Shown here in pieces: positions 17,740 to 26,044 of a stretch of 26,044 bases of DNA (its first letter is position 1; each line of letters begins with the position of its first letter). The translations under genes were made by a program, and so were the position numbers. The notes below the pieces were generated by a model. It ran no database searches. It saw only the letters and a program-made list of their open reading frames with translations, and had not been told where the DNA came from. The stretch is from JAEUIG01 sp046349775 (GTDB lineage Bacteria; Planctomycetota; Planctomycetia; Planctomycetales; Planctomycetaceae): assembly GCA_046349775.1 (NCBI GenBank), contig JAXMBS010000075.1, positions 1 to 26,044 on the forward strand, given 5' to 3'.

Positions 17740-20700
17740 ATGTTCGTTGAGCAGGTTCGGCGACGCTGAAGAAAGCAGGCCGATGGACCTCTGCGCTCAA
17801 AGAGTTGCTGGAGGAGCTTGGCGGATACTGCTGGACGACGTGCGCGAATTAGCCTCGGTTGACCTGCTGTTGCAAGACGGGCTCGGTCCGCTTCTGGCCG
17901 AGGCGTTGCAGTTGATGGCTGCTTGCTGTTACGCCCGCGCAAGAGGTCGATCAGTCCTTGACGAGTTGATCGAGCAACTCTTCGTTGCCTCGATTTGTCA
18001 CAGTTAAGGCTGCGCATCGAAGAGCGGAAATCCCCGGCAACCCCCGAAGACACCGTCGCGTTACGCACCAGAGCATCCGCCTCCGTGCCGAAACAGTGCG
18101 GATGTGGCACGTCGAACCGGCACGCAACAAGAATTGTTGGATCAGCTCATGGCGATCGTCACCGGCTACCGCCAGTTGTGGAGACTCGAAGTCTGGGACG
18201 ATCTCGCGGCCGCCCGGACGAGTCGTCGGCCGGCAGCGTTTTGTGCTCGGCGCTGCCCCAGTGGTGCAGGTGCTTGCCAATCGTCAGGACCGTGTCCCGT
18301 GCGGCTGGCTCGATCCGGCTCTTAACTTTGTGACGACGCTCGCCACGCACTAGATGGGTCGTTTCCTGCAGCCGCCTTTACGACGCAGACCTGGGTCCTC
18401 CTCGCGAAGGATGACGCGGACTGTACGATCCCCGATCCCGACGGCATCCTGTTGGCGGCTCCCGCGTCGATCACCTTTCGGGCGATCAGCATGCTCCCGG
18501 CAGCTGCGGTGCGTGGTTTCCGCATCCGCTCCATGCCGCGCGCATCGTCCCTGATGACAAGTTCGAGGCCGCGCTCCGCAGCGCATGGAATGTCGTCCTC
18601 GATTGTGAAGGATCTGTCGGATCTGCGCATGAGGACGTCGCACGGACCCTGTCGATGGTCGATGACTCCTGCGAAGCCGATCCACGAAAGCGGACGAAGA
18701 GATGAACAGCCGGATGAAAAGGGAGAAGTGCGTACTTGTTCATGCAGTACCGCCGGTTGCTGCTGTGGACCCCGCTTACGGGAGGCAGCGGCGAGTTGGC
18801 CCCACCGAGCGGCCCGGCAGCGGTCACGCACGCCGCTGGACCTCAGCCGTGCGGCGACGGCCCAGTTCAGCGGCACGCGTCCCACGGGACCGAACCCGCT
18901 CCTCGGGACCGTCAGGCGCCCTGCGCCCAGGATCGCGTCGTCGGCACAACCGCATCGCAGAGTTCGTCGTCGCCGACAGCCGGGCAACGGCCACGACGAA
19001 CAGCAGGCCTCGCGCTAGTCCCGACGCCTGACTTCGCTGACGAGTTCAAGGCGTTGTCGAAGTATTCCCTCATCACGGAACGACTCAAAAAGCACGTCTT
19101 CGCCCAGACGGAAGAGTGGTTTCGCGAAATGCTTCGGAGTCGACAGCTACATTCTCAATCCGCTGTCCCGTCCGTCACGGCGTATGGCGATGTTGCACCG
19201 TTGACGGACCGCAGCGGGCGCCACCCGAGCCGGTGCCGCTGACGGACAGGGAGCGTGACAACCTCGTCCTCGGCCGACTGCGCGCTGATCCCGTAGTCTG
19301 CACGCAAGAGCGGATGCCAGTGCGACCCGTGCGGATCGTTGCGGACAGCGGCCTTGGAAAGACGACGTTGCTGCATTGGATGGCGTGGAACATCTCCAGA
19401 GATCGCGACGAACGGATTCCCATCCTCCTGCAGGGACTGACGTCATTGTGGAAGTTCCGCAAGATGCATTCCTCGAACGCATCTGCGAGCGCTTGCATCC
19501 CGGAGGCCGTCTGCGCGCGGGGTGACCGCATTGGTGGCTCCGGAGTCGATCGCGGCGAAGTCGTCTTCCTTGATGCGGCTCGACCAGATGTCGGCCCATC
19601 AGGAAAACGTCGACACGCTGTCGATCGCTTCGGAGTGCGCTGTGCTCTTGACGTTGCGGCCTGACTCGCATCGTATGGCCGAATCTACCCCGTGCAGACG
19701 CTCGATTGGGACACGATTGACCTGAGAGCCGTTCACCCTCGGAAGACGCGCCGATACAGGCAAATATGCGGATCTCTTCTTTCGCCTCCTCGAAAACGAT
19801 GCCCGTGACGCCGACGGAAGCATCCTCACCATCCCGCTCTTGCTGCATCTTCTCCGACAATACGCGGAAGTGAACCGGCTCGGCCTGCCGGGTTCCGCGG
19901 CCGGCCTGACGGCGTTTGGCAACCGGTATTCCGTGTTTCACTACGTGATCACAGAGCCGGCGGGCTGATCGACAAGGGATATAAATCAGCTTGAATCCGC
20001 CGAAAAGGACATCGAAGCGGTTTCACAGCCATGACGACGCTTTCGAGCTCTGGCCGATTGGCTGGTGGATTGTCTGCCGGCATTACTTCGGTCTTTGCAG
20101 ATTGCCGGGCGGCTCTTTCAAGACTTGCTTAAGTTTTTGAGCATCTTCCATCAGTCCATCGATCCGAAGTCGGTGAAGTCCGCGATCAAAGCAGTTGGAC
20201 GTCATTACCGCGCTCGGCATGTTGAAGACACGACGATCGACAGCCTGACCTGGCGTCGCAGTCGTTCTTCAGTTCTTCGCCGGCTGCGCGCTGGCCCAAT
20301 TGTTCAGCGACCCGGCGAGGCAACAAAGTGCTCTCAACGCTGGACGAGGCCGCTGACGGCGAGCACCCGGAACGTCGCGATCCGTGGCAGTGGACGCTGC
20401 GGTTCGCACTTGCTATAACCGTGGAATACCTATCACAATGAACTCGCGCGGAAGCTGATCGACGGTAACCCGTGGAGTCGTGTGAATCGATTGAAGCGGA
20501 CATGCTGAAATACGATGAGAAGATTGAACATTGTGTAAACTGGCTCGTCCATCAGGACTGGTCGCTACCGCCCGTTACCGCCAGGCGGTTACCGTCGGTG
20601 CTTCTGTTCCAGCTTTGTCCGCCGACCTGCTCTGTGCGTCGAAACTTCGCTGGAAACGCAACGTGCGGAACAGCGGTTGCGTCGTCACAGGCGCAGAACT

Positions 20701-21603
20701 CCATCAAGGCCGGATTGTGGACGAGATTACCGGTGATTGGCGCCGCTCACAAATTCCGTCTGCGCATCCGAACCGTCAACGCAGGAATGCGGATGCGATT
20801 GCCGGTGCAGTGGGCCGAATCGAGTTCCCCGACCTCGTCTACCGCTTTCGCGGGGAGCTGTCGAAACTTGCTGTGAACGAACAGGTTCTGCTGGACCGGT
20901 TCCTCACCGAGGGGTTTGTCCGTTTCGACGGGCAGGTATTCAACGCACGACAGTTCCACCGGAATATCTCGCCGGTACACTGGGCCGCGTGGGGTATCGA
21001 CAATCCAACGAGGATTGAAATATCCCCAATGGAAATCGCCGATTTTCCCGTGACGAACGAGGTGTGGGAACTATTCGAGCCGGGGCACCATCGGTGGCGG
21101 AGTGAATACAGCAACCAGGACGACCAGCCGGTGCTGTACGTCAATTGGTGGATGGCACAGGCGTTTTGCGCGTGGCTGACGGCGAACGATTCGGAGCAGC
21201 GGACGTACCGCCTTCCGTCAGAATGGGAGTGGGAGGCGTTCTGCCGGTGGGAAAGGTACACCGAGTATTGGTGGGGAGACGACGAGCGGACAGGGCTGGT
21301 CAACTACGAAGAATGTCGCCTGCATCGAACGAATACGCGCGGAGAAGCGATCGAAAGGTTCGAGAAGGCAGTGGAGTGGCATCCAAGCCATGGCATTCAG
21401 GGAGTTAACAATTCCGGATTTGTTGGTCCTCCACGGAAATGTGTGGGAGTGGTGCTCAAATCGATACGAGTCGGATCGTCTAGTTGTGTGTTGCGGCGGC
21501 TCGCCGTGGAACGACCACGCGACTCTGTCGTACGGCGGACCGCGTCGGCCTCGACGACTTCCGTCATGACAACATTGGATTGCGCGTCGTGCGGTCGTGT
21601 TGA
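17740..21603 (+). pseudogene. Copy 2: heavily frameshifted Lon-like / NACHT / FGE paralogue
   Basis: ATG 17740 follows GAGAGGG by five bases. The same domain order as copy 1 can be traced through all three frames: LKKAGRWTSALKELLEELG (matching the copy 1 N-terminus); TWVLLAKDDADCTIPDPDG and AWFPHPLHAARIVPDDKF; a Lon-like domain with LTGGSGEL (Ser at 18787), ATAQFSG and EFVVADSRAT; NACHT Walker A ADSGLGKT (19341-19364) and Walker B VVFLDA then LDQM after a base change (about 19558-19590); WLVHQDW; and an FGE domain IADFPVTNEVWELFEPG, YRLPSEWEWEAFCRW, WWGDDERTGLVNYEEC. Its span (3864 bases) is nearly that of copy 1 (3902), so small indels rather than large deletions broke it. The FGE end is frameshifted twice more before a frame ending TGA 21601-21603. 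Identity to copy 1 is highest in the FGE domain. Probably inactive if the sequence is right. Confidence 0.75.
21507..21600 (+). other. DGR-type variable region candidate at the 3' end of copy 2
   Basis: After TGG 21507-21509 the residues read NDH-A-TL, then after a two-base loss R-T-A-D-R-VGL-D-DF-R-HDNI-GLRVV. The fixed scaffold (W, A, R, A, R, D, R, G-L-R-V-V) equals that of copy 1, while all the residues between differ. Eleven of sixteen comparable variable codons keep C at the third position in both copies, with the change at position 1 or 2. One codon is absent after the Asp relative to copy 1. Confidence 0.55.
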
Positions 21604-22158
21604 GTCGGGCCAATCCTCCTCGTCGTTCAGGCGGCAGGAACTGCGCCTGAGCAACTGTGGGCGGACTTGAGCGGCTCTGCCGCCCTCCTCGTGTCGCGGT
21701 CGGAAGCCCAGTTCTGCACTCCGCATCAAGCCATAGATCAAAACCACCCCAAACCGCCGCTCACGGTGGCTTCTCTACCAGCAGACTGCGCTGTGCGCGG
21801 CCTTTCCCAAGTCCCTCCTGCTACGGAAGTTGCTGCCATGACACCACTCGCTGTTCCGCTCCCGCCATGGCCGGCTCTGCCGAGAGCCGAACCTCACCAG
21901 AGTCTTAACGCAGACGCCGGTCAGTCGGACCCAGCGTCGCCACGCCGACGCTCACGCTCGCCGCAGCTCGGCGAGCTGCACGACGTGCAGAGCGCCGCGC
22001 AGGCGGACCGTGACGCCCGAGGAAGCGCTGGCCCGCGCTGACCGGCTCGCCACGGCCGATTGACACTCAGCGTGCGCGCCGCTTGCCGACAACTGCCTGC
22101 GGGCCGCGCGAGCGGCGGCGTCTTGTTCCATTGTCTTGCGACAGGTCGCACCGCCGCC
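21604..22158. other. Region between copy 2 and the E1-like gene; possible gene fragment
   Basis: Besides the two hairpins, a plus-strand frame at 21838-22041 (MTPLAVPLPPWPALP onward) and, one frame over, VTPEEALARADRLATAD at about 22009-22062 read like pieces of protein. They do not form a complete gene, and no domain is recognised. Confidence 0.3.
21627..21650. terminator. Stem-loop 24 bases after the end of copy 2
   Basis: TCAGGCG (21627-21633) pairs perfectly with CGCCTGA (21644-21650) around a ten-base loop. A second, smaller hairpin, GCGGC-TCT-GCCGC, is at 21671-21683. No T-run follows. It may be a terminator or, by analogy to DGR targets, a recognition hairpin downstream of the variable region. 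Confidence 0.45.
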
Positions 22159-23576
22159 ATGTCCGCCAGTACGCTCATGCGCCCGACCTCGGAACGCGCC
22201 GCCACGACGCTCGTCCTGCTCCGTGCGGACTTCGAGGCGATCCTGCGGACGCTGCTCCTCAACCCCGGCACGTTCGCGGTCGCCGGCGTGCGCCCGCCAG
22301 CAGGGCGTCCGTCGCACGGGAACTTCTCGCCGGCACGTGGCGGCATCATCGCGACATGCCGCGGGGAGATTCGCGCCCGCCGCTGGACGACTGGATCGTG
22401 CAACCAGTCGCCCCGGCCGGCGGCCTGAGCGCCGCGGACACGGCGGCGCTTCCGGCCCAAGCGGTCACACACACTGGTCGTGCTCGTCCTCGATCCCCGG
22501 CGGCGCGATGAGCTCGCCGCGGTGATCTGGGACGAGGGGGTGTGAGCATCCCGGAGCGCGTCCTGTTCGTCGGGGCCAGCGGGTTCGCGATCGATGCGAT
22601 GACGTCAGCAGCGGCTTCCTCACCGATCGAACCCGGCACAAGCAGTCTGCGCGCTCACGCACACGCCGGGGCGGCAGGCCGAATTCGACCTGCTCCGTTC
22701 GCAGCGGGTCGCGATCGTCGGCGCCGGGCAGGGCGGGGTGCAACTATGGTCTACCTGGCTGGCGGCCGCCGGCGTCCGCCAACTGACTGATCGACGGTGA
22801 CCGGATCGGCCCGGAGAACCTCGACGCCTTGCCGTTTGCCGCTGCCGACGGCGTCGAGCTGCCCAGGTCGAAGTCCTGGGAGAGGCGGCTCATCCGCAAC
22901 CAGCCCGAAGCGACGATCTCGTGCGTCCTCGGCTCGATCTCGGCGGGGACCGGTTTGCGGGTCCTTCGGGAACAACGCTTCGACGTCGTGGCGACGTTCG
23001 TCGATCAGCCGGTCCGCGCGACTGGCGGCGGCGGTCGCCTGTCAGGAGTCGCTCACCGCGCTGGACGTCGGCGCACTGATCGAGCGGACCGACGCGCCAT
23101 CCGGCGAATGACGGCCGACGTGCGGCTGTTCGACCACGTCACGGATGTGCCGTCTGCGTCCCCCGAATGGAACAGCTCGACGATGCGCTCTACGGTGTCG
23201 GCCCGCCGGGGAAGCCTGCTGCGGCCCGCGACGTGACTGGCACGAACTGCGTGCCGGCAGCCTGCTGCATCTCAATACGCTCGCGTGCGGCCAGCCCGTC
23301 GAGACGTGGCTCGACTTCCTGACCGGGCGTGTGGGGATGTCGGTCTGGCGGATGCGCTGGACGGCCAGGCGGGCGCCGCAGTTTCACTCGGCACTCGTGG
23401 ACGCGGCGTCCGACTGCCCGTTCTGCCGGGACGCGGCACCGGCCGCGTTTCGGCAGGCGACCCTTAATGACCGCCCGAGTCACATTCGCTGTCCAAAACG
23501 AGTTTCCGGAATTCGGTCACCGTCAGCAAAGCTGAACCGAAATCCGCCGGACGAAGACTTGGAGTTGAACGGGTGA
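22159..23576 (+). pseudogene. ThiF/E1-like adenylyltransferase with zinc site, several frameshifts
   Basis: The clear core is a Rossmann fold: VAIVGAGQGGVQLWSTWLA (glycine motif at 22720-22737), AAGVRQLT, then in the next frame LIDGDRIGPENLDALPF (22787 onward), RNQPEATISCVLGSI, RFDVVATFVDQ, and ALDVGALIERTDA. This is the order of nucleotide-binding and acidic motifs in ThiF/MoeB/E1 enzymes, which adenylate the C-terminus of ubiquitin-like or sulfur-carrier proteins. Two Cys pairs, CAVC (23146-23157) and CPFC (23415-23426), match the zinc site of the family. Upstream residues from ATG 22159 (VLLRADFEAILRTLLLN, GGLSAADTAALPAQ, VIWDEGVSIPERVLFVG) form an N-terminal domain I cannot assign; a JAB/MPN-type domain is possible because such fusions occur, but no JAMM motif was found. 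At least three frame changes interrupt it. The catalytic role is inferred from motifs. Confidence 0.6.
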
Positions 23577-23621
23577 AATCAACGGCACCCGTATCCGCGT
23601 CTGAGACCGGGGAAGGACGTC

Positions 23622-23790
23622 ATGGCCCTGCGACTGATGCGACTGGTTCGCCCGGCCTGTTGATCGACGTTCTTGGCGATCGGCGTGTACAGCCTATTCG
23701 TCGGCCAGGAGTCGCCGCTCTCGGCTGGCGATACCGTCGACGATTGTTTCCACCAACCTCACCCTGAACAGGAGACTCCCATGAAGACCA
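23622..23790 (+). pseudogene. Small single-span membrane protein, interrupted by TGA
   Basis: GGAAGGA (23611-23617) is four bases before ATG 23622. The product MALRLMRLVRPAC is cut by TGA 23661-23663, but the same frame continues with FLAIGVYSLFVGQESPLS, a membrane helix, and DDCFHQPHPEQETP. A short basic N-terminus, one membrane helix and a polar tail suggest a small anchored protein. No family is recognised. Confidence 0.35.
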
Positions 23791-24002
23791 ATGAAACGTC
23801 TGCTGCGGTTCCGTTCGATCAAACTTCACCCGGATCGAGACCACTTCCGACAAGGGGAAGTGATTGGCGTCCGCTATGAATCGGCCGGCGGCGTGGCCGT
23901 CATCAACTGGAAGGCTGTCGGCCGCGTCGCGCTTGTCGCTCGTGTTGATCGCCGTCGGCCTTCTGGTTCGGCCTGCAGGTCGGATCGGGAGTGATCGCCT
24001 GA
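23791..24002 (+). CDS. Small membrane protein, frameshifted at its helix
   Basis: ATG 23791 opens MKRLLRFRSIKLHPDRDHF, then GEVIGVRYESAGGVAVINW. In the start frame it ends at TGA 23992-23994 with a basic tail. One frame over, the same region reads LSLVLIAVGLL, and another gives AFWFGLQVGSGVIA ending TGA 24000-24002, so the original probably ended in a membrane helix. A GGAG at 23771 belongs to an alternative ATG (23781) in another frame. Function is unknown. Confidence 0.35.
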
Positions 24003-24046
24003 TCGCCGGCTCAACCCACCACCTCCGGCCAGTATTCCAGCCGCCG

Positions 24047-24078
24047 ACCCCGGCCGCGCGCAACCCGGCCGCCGGGGT
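24047..24078. repeat. Inverted repeat / stem-loop
   Basis: ACCCCGGC (24047-24054) and GCCGGGGT (24071-24078) are perfect eight-base arms around a 16-base loop, located just after the small membrane ORF. Possible terminator of the E1-like group. Confidence 0.4.
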
Positions 24079-24085
24079 CAGTGTG

Positions 24086-24653
24086 TTATCGCCGTGGGAA
24101 TCGCCGGAGATCGCCCCGGCGGTGGTCGCTTGCACAGAAACACCTGTAAGATGGCATTTCCTGCCGGCTAACTTCGCTGCCAATGCATTCCATCCTGCGG
24201 ACGAATATGGCCGAACCAAGCGATTCTCTGAAAAAGAAAACGTATTGCAGCCCCGTCTGAAGGACGCGGTTGATGCGTGGTGCAGTACGCATCGCCCGGG
24301 CTTGTTCCGACTGAACTGGTCCGGTTCCGGTGACGGATCAGACGGCAATCAACAATGCGTCGCGCTGGTGCAATATGCGCGGTCGGTCGGTTGCGATCCA
24401 AACGACGAAGTTCTCGCGAACGCGTTGCGTGAGTTGCAGGCCGCAAATCACATTGAGGACGCGATTCCGCACATCTTGCAGGACAACTCGGACGCGTTGT
24501 CCATGAGAACAATGAGGCCAGCAGCAACAGTTCGCGCAGGCCGCCAACCTGATGGTCAGGCTGATCGAAACGGTCTCGGCGGCCGTCGAATATCGACGAA
24601 GGCGGGCAATAATGTCGGTCGTGAGGCCGCCGCCGCCTCGGCAAAGCGGCTAA
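24086..24653 (+). pseudogene. Unrecognised protein upstream of the third NACHT gene, one frameshift
   Basis: A long plus-strand frame covers 23864-24790, but only the part from about 24086 reads as ordinary protein: WHFLPANFAANAFHPADEYG, LQPRLKDAVDAWCSTHRPG, LVQYARSVGCDPNDEVLANA, NHIEDAIPHILQDNSDAL. Near 24520 the sense moves one frame over (QQQFAQAANLMVRLIETVSA) and ends at TAA 24651-24653, just before the third NACHT gene. No start codon with a ribosome binding site is evident. I recognise no family; helical content is high. Position suggests a cotranscribed partner of the NACHT gene. Confidence 0.4.
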
Positions 24654-24891
24654 GGCTTATTCTGACGCATGGCCCTTCTCAAAACCGTTATCGCTCAGGG
24701 CAAGCGATCTGCATGACCGTGCGGCATCCGGCACCAGCATACTGGCGGTCGCAGCACGTCACACGGAATTCGGCGGTAACGATCACCTGACGGCATCGGC
24801 CTGGCTCATCCTGCGCCGGTTGCTGACGCTCCTCCCGCAGCGGGATGTTGAGCGCGATCAAGGCCGCTGTGGTCGAACACAATCGCGGCGG

Positions 24892-26044
24892 ATGCTGTTG
24901 TATGGCGTGAACGACCGTGACCGAAATCGGCCGGACCGCGGATATGTCTGCCCGGTGCGCGTCGAAGCGGCCGCCGAGGGTCAATGGGCGTTCTATCCGG
25001 ACCCGCTCGCATTCGGCGTGACCGTGATTGATGAGTCGATGCAGACCAGTCTCGCCCTCGCCTGGCGCACCTGCGTGCAAAGTGTCCGAGCAAACAGCAA
25101 CGCAGTCAGTGGAATCAGCCTGCGGCTGATCCCGGAATTCCCATTATGGGTTCCGCGGCTGGAGGGTGGGTCGGCCTGTGGGCTGATCGCCTGCACGATG
25201 TACGCCACGGCCGTCCAGAAGAACCTCGACTCCCGACGCACCGCGACATGCAGCCTGCGGCTGGCAGACGGCGCGCCGACAGACGGGGACTTGGAGCCGG
25301 AGCAGGTCACTTTGAGCCCGATTGGCCGTTTGCCCGCGAAGTGGAGCGCCGTATGCGAAACGGACATTGTGGAGGTCGTCCTGATGCACACCCAGGCTGA
25401 GGCCTGGAACTCGTCGCACCCGGCCTTCCTCCCGCCACCGGAAGTCACCGGCGCGTCGACCCTGGCCGAGCTCTACGCCCGGCTCGAGGGGAATCCTCAG
25501 AGCGAGGATCTGCTCGAGCGGCACGCGGCGATCGTGGCCGGCGAATGGGACCGCATCCTCGACGCCGTTCCCGGCAGCGACGCACCGGAACAGGATCGCA
25601 ACCTCAACGCGACGCACCGCTTCGATTGTTACGTCAGCCCGACCTACAGGATCGAGCGGCCCCGACGGCGTGAGGACGAGGTGCAGCTCCAGCAGCGCGA
25701 GCGCACCGCCGTGGAAGAACCCGGACAGGACGACGACCAGTCGCTGGACGCGGCCGTCCCCGGCTCGTCCGAGAACGCGTCGGCCGAACGGAAGTCGTCC
25801 GACGACGAGTCGCTGCTGAACCTGCTGGGGATGATGCACGAGACCACGGTCTGGGACGGCGCGCCCGACTGGCTACGCGAAGCGCAGCAGCGGGGATCGC
25901 GATCGCTGGTCGGCCATGACAACGCCGGGTCCGGCAAGACTGTTTTCTCGTTTCGCCTCCGGCACGTCGCCGCCGGCGCCGACTCCCGCCGGCGATTCTT
26001 CAAAGGCCGCGCGCCCCTCGTGATCCGCTGGGAAGGGGAGTGGC
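24892..26044 (+). CDS. Copy 3: Lon-like / NACHT protein, 3' part beyond the window
   Basis: An open frame from ATG 24892 to the right edge (384 codons), and open further upstream to about 24640. Related residues upstream (LTASAWLILRRLLTLLPQ), and a start-like MALLKTVIAQGKR at 24669 in another frame, suggest the true start is near 24669 with one frame change. Domains: a segment with VCPVRVEAAAEGQW and FYPDPL...SLALAW that matches copies 1 and 2; a Lon/S16-like domain with LEGGSACGLIACTM (Ser94), TATCSLRLADG, SPIGRLPAKWSAV (Lys150) and VVLMHTQA; an acidic linker (about residues 240-300); and a NACHT P-loop NAGSGKT (344-350) followed by PLVIRWEG. Whether it also ends in an FGE domain cannot be seen. 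Inferred to be a STAND switch with a protease-like effector. Confidence 0.7.
   Translation, partial: MLLYGVNDRDRNRPDRGYVCPVRVEAAAEGQWAFYPDPLAFGVTVIDESMQTSLALAWRTCVQSVRANSNAVSGISLRLIPEFPLWVPRLEGGSACGLIACTMYATAVQKNLDSRRTATCSLRLADGAPTDGDLEPEQVTLSPIGRLPAKWSAVCETDIVEVVLMHTQAEAWNSSHPAFLPPPEVTGASTLAELYARLEGNPQSEDLLERHAAIVAGEWDRILDAVPGSDAPEQDRNLNATHRFDCYVSPTYRIERPRRREDEVQLQQRERTAVEEPGQDDDQSLDAAVPGSSENASAERKSSDDESLLNLLGMMHETTVWDGAPDWLREAQQRGSRSLVGHDNAGSGKTVFSFRLRHVAAGADSRRRFFKGRAPLVIRWEGEW

Noticed and set aside
17241..18110. Minus-strand open frame of 289 codons
   Set aside because: Antisense to the small ORF at 17374 and the N-terminus of copy 2, both with good ribosome binding sites; Arg-rich.
1..26044. 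DGR template repeat or reverse transcriptase within the window
   Set aside because: Scanned both strands for AAC-rich copies of the variable region and for a YxDD-type reverse transcriptase motif; the few AACAAC occurrences (for example near 7090) are not in a matching context.
1..26044. CRISPR array, tRNA, rRNA, insertion sequence
   Set aside because: No regularly spaced repeats, cloverleaf, rRNA-like stretch, transposase motif or terminal inverted repeats noticed.

Overview
The window is GC-rich and looks like a planctomycete-type (Planctomycetota) chromosome or metagenome contig. That is inferred from gene content: a BlaI repressor next to an M56 (BlaR1-type) metallopeptidase carrying carboxypeptidase-regulatory-like repeats, a cupredoxin-like remnant, and very large NACHT NTPases ending in formylglycine-generating-enzyme (FGE/C-type-lectin-fold) domains. 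No rRNA, tRNA, CRISPR array, integrase or insertion sequence was seen.

Layout. 1-144: start of a minus-strand gene running off the left edge. 600-4801: promoter and palindromic operator, blaI, an interrupted M56 peptidase with regulatory repeats, and a HEAT-like C-terminal part or separate gene. 4803-5940: remnants, including a cupredoxin-like piece. 5938-7855: a GHKL (Hsp90/MutL/MORC-like) ATPase with a frame-broken N-terminus. 8041-9832 (minus): a two-module Cys-rich putative zinc-finger protein and a PfkB-family kinase homologue with a C-terminal membrane helix. 10413-14314: first copy of a large multidomain protein. 14432-15229 (minus): a helix-turn-helix protein. 15388-17194: a small ORF and an unrecognised, interrupted minus-strand gene. 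17374-21603: a small ORF followed by a second, heavily frameshifted copy of the multidomain protein. 22159-23576: an interrupted ThiF/E1-like adenylyltransferase with a CxxC...CxxC zinc site. 23622-24790: small membrane-protein ORFs and an unrecognised gene. 24669-26044: N-terminal half of a third related Lon-like/NACHT protein, cut by the right edge.

The most interesting content is the three-member family. Copy 1 reads, N to C: a helical N-terminal region, a conserved linker domain, a Lon (S16)-like domain with a plausible Ser/Lys dyad, a NACHT NTPase with Walker A and B, a long helical region, and an FGE domain. The last ~25 codons of the FGE domain in copies 1 and 2 have the layout of a diversity-generating-retroelement (DGR) variable region: an invariant scaffold (W..., A, CR, A, R, D, R, GLRVV) with nearly every intervening residue different, mostly through changes at codon positions 1 and 2. 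No reverse transcriptase or adenine-rich template repeat is visible in the window, so any DGR would act from outside it. The working model is a protease effector, an NTPase switch and a hypervariable sensor, in a cluster with an E1-like enzyme.

Caution: most large genes here carry one or more single-base frame jumps, some at homopolymers, while blaI, the kinase, the zinc-finger gene and the HTH gene are clean. Some breaks may be sequencing or assembly errors; copy 2 is broken densely enough to suggest real decay. Domain calls come from reading the translated frames by eye; no database search was done.
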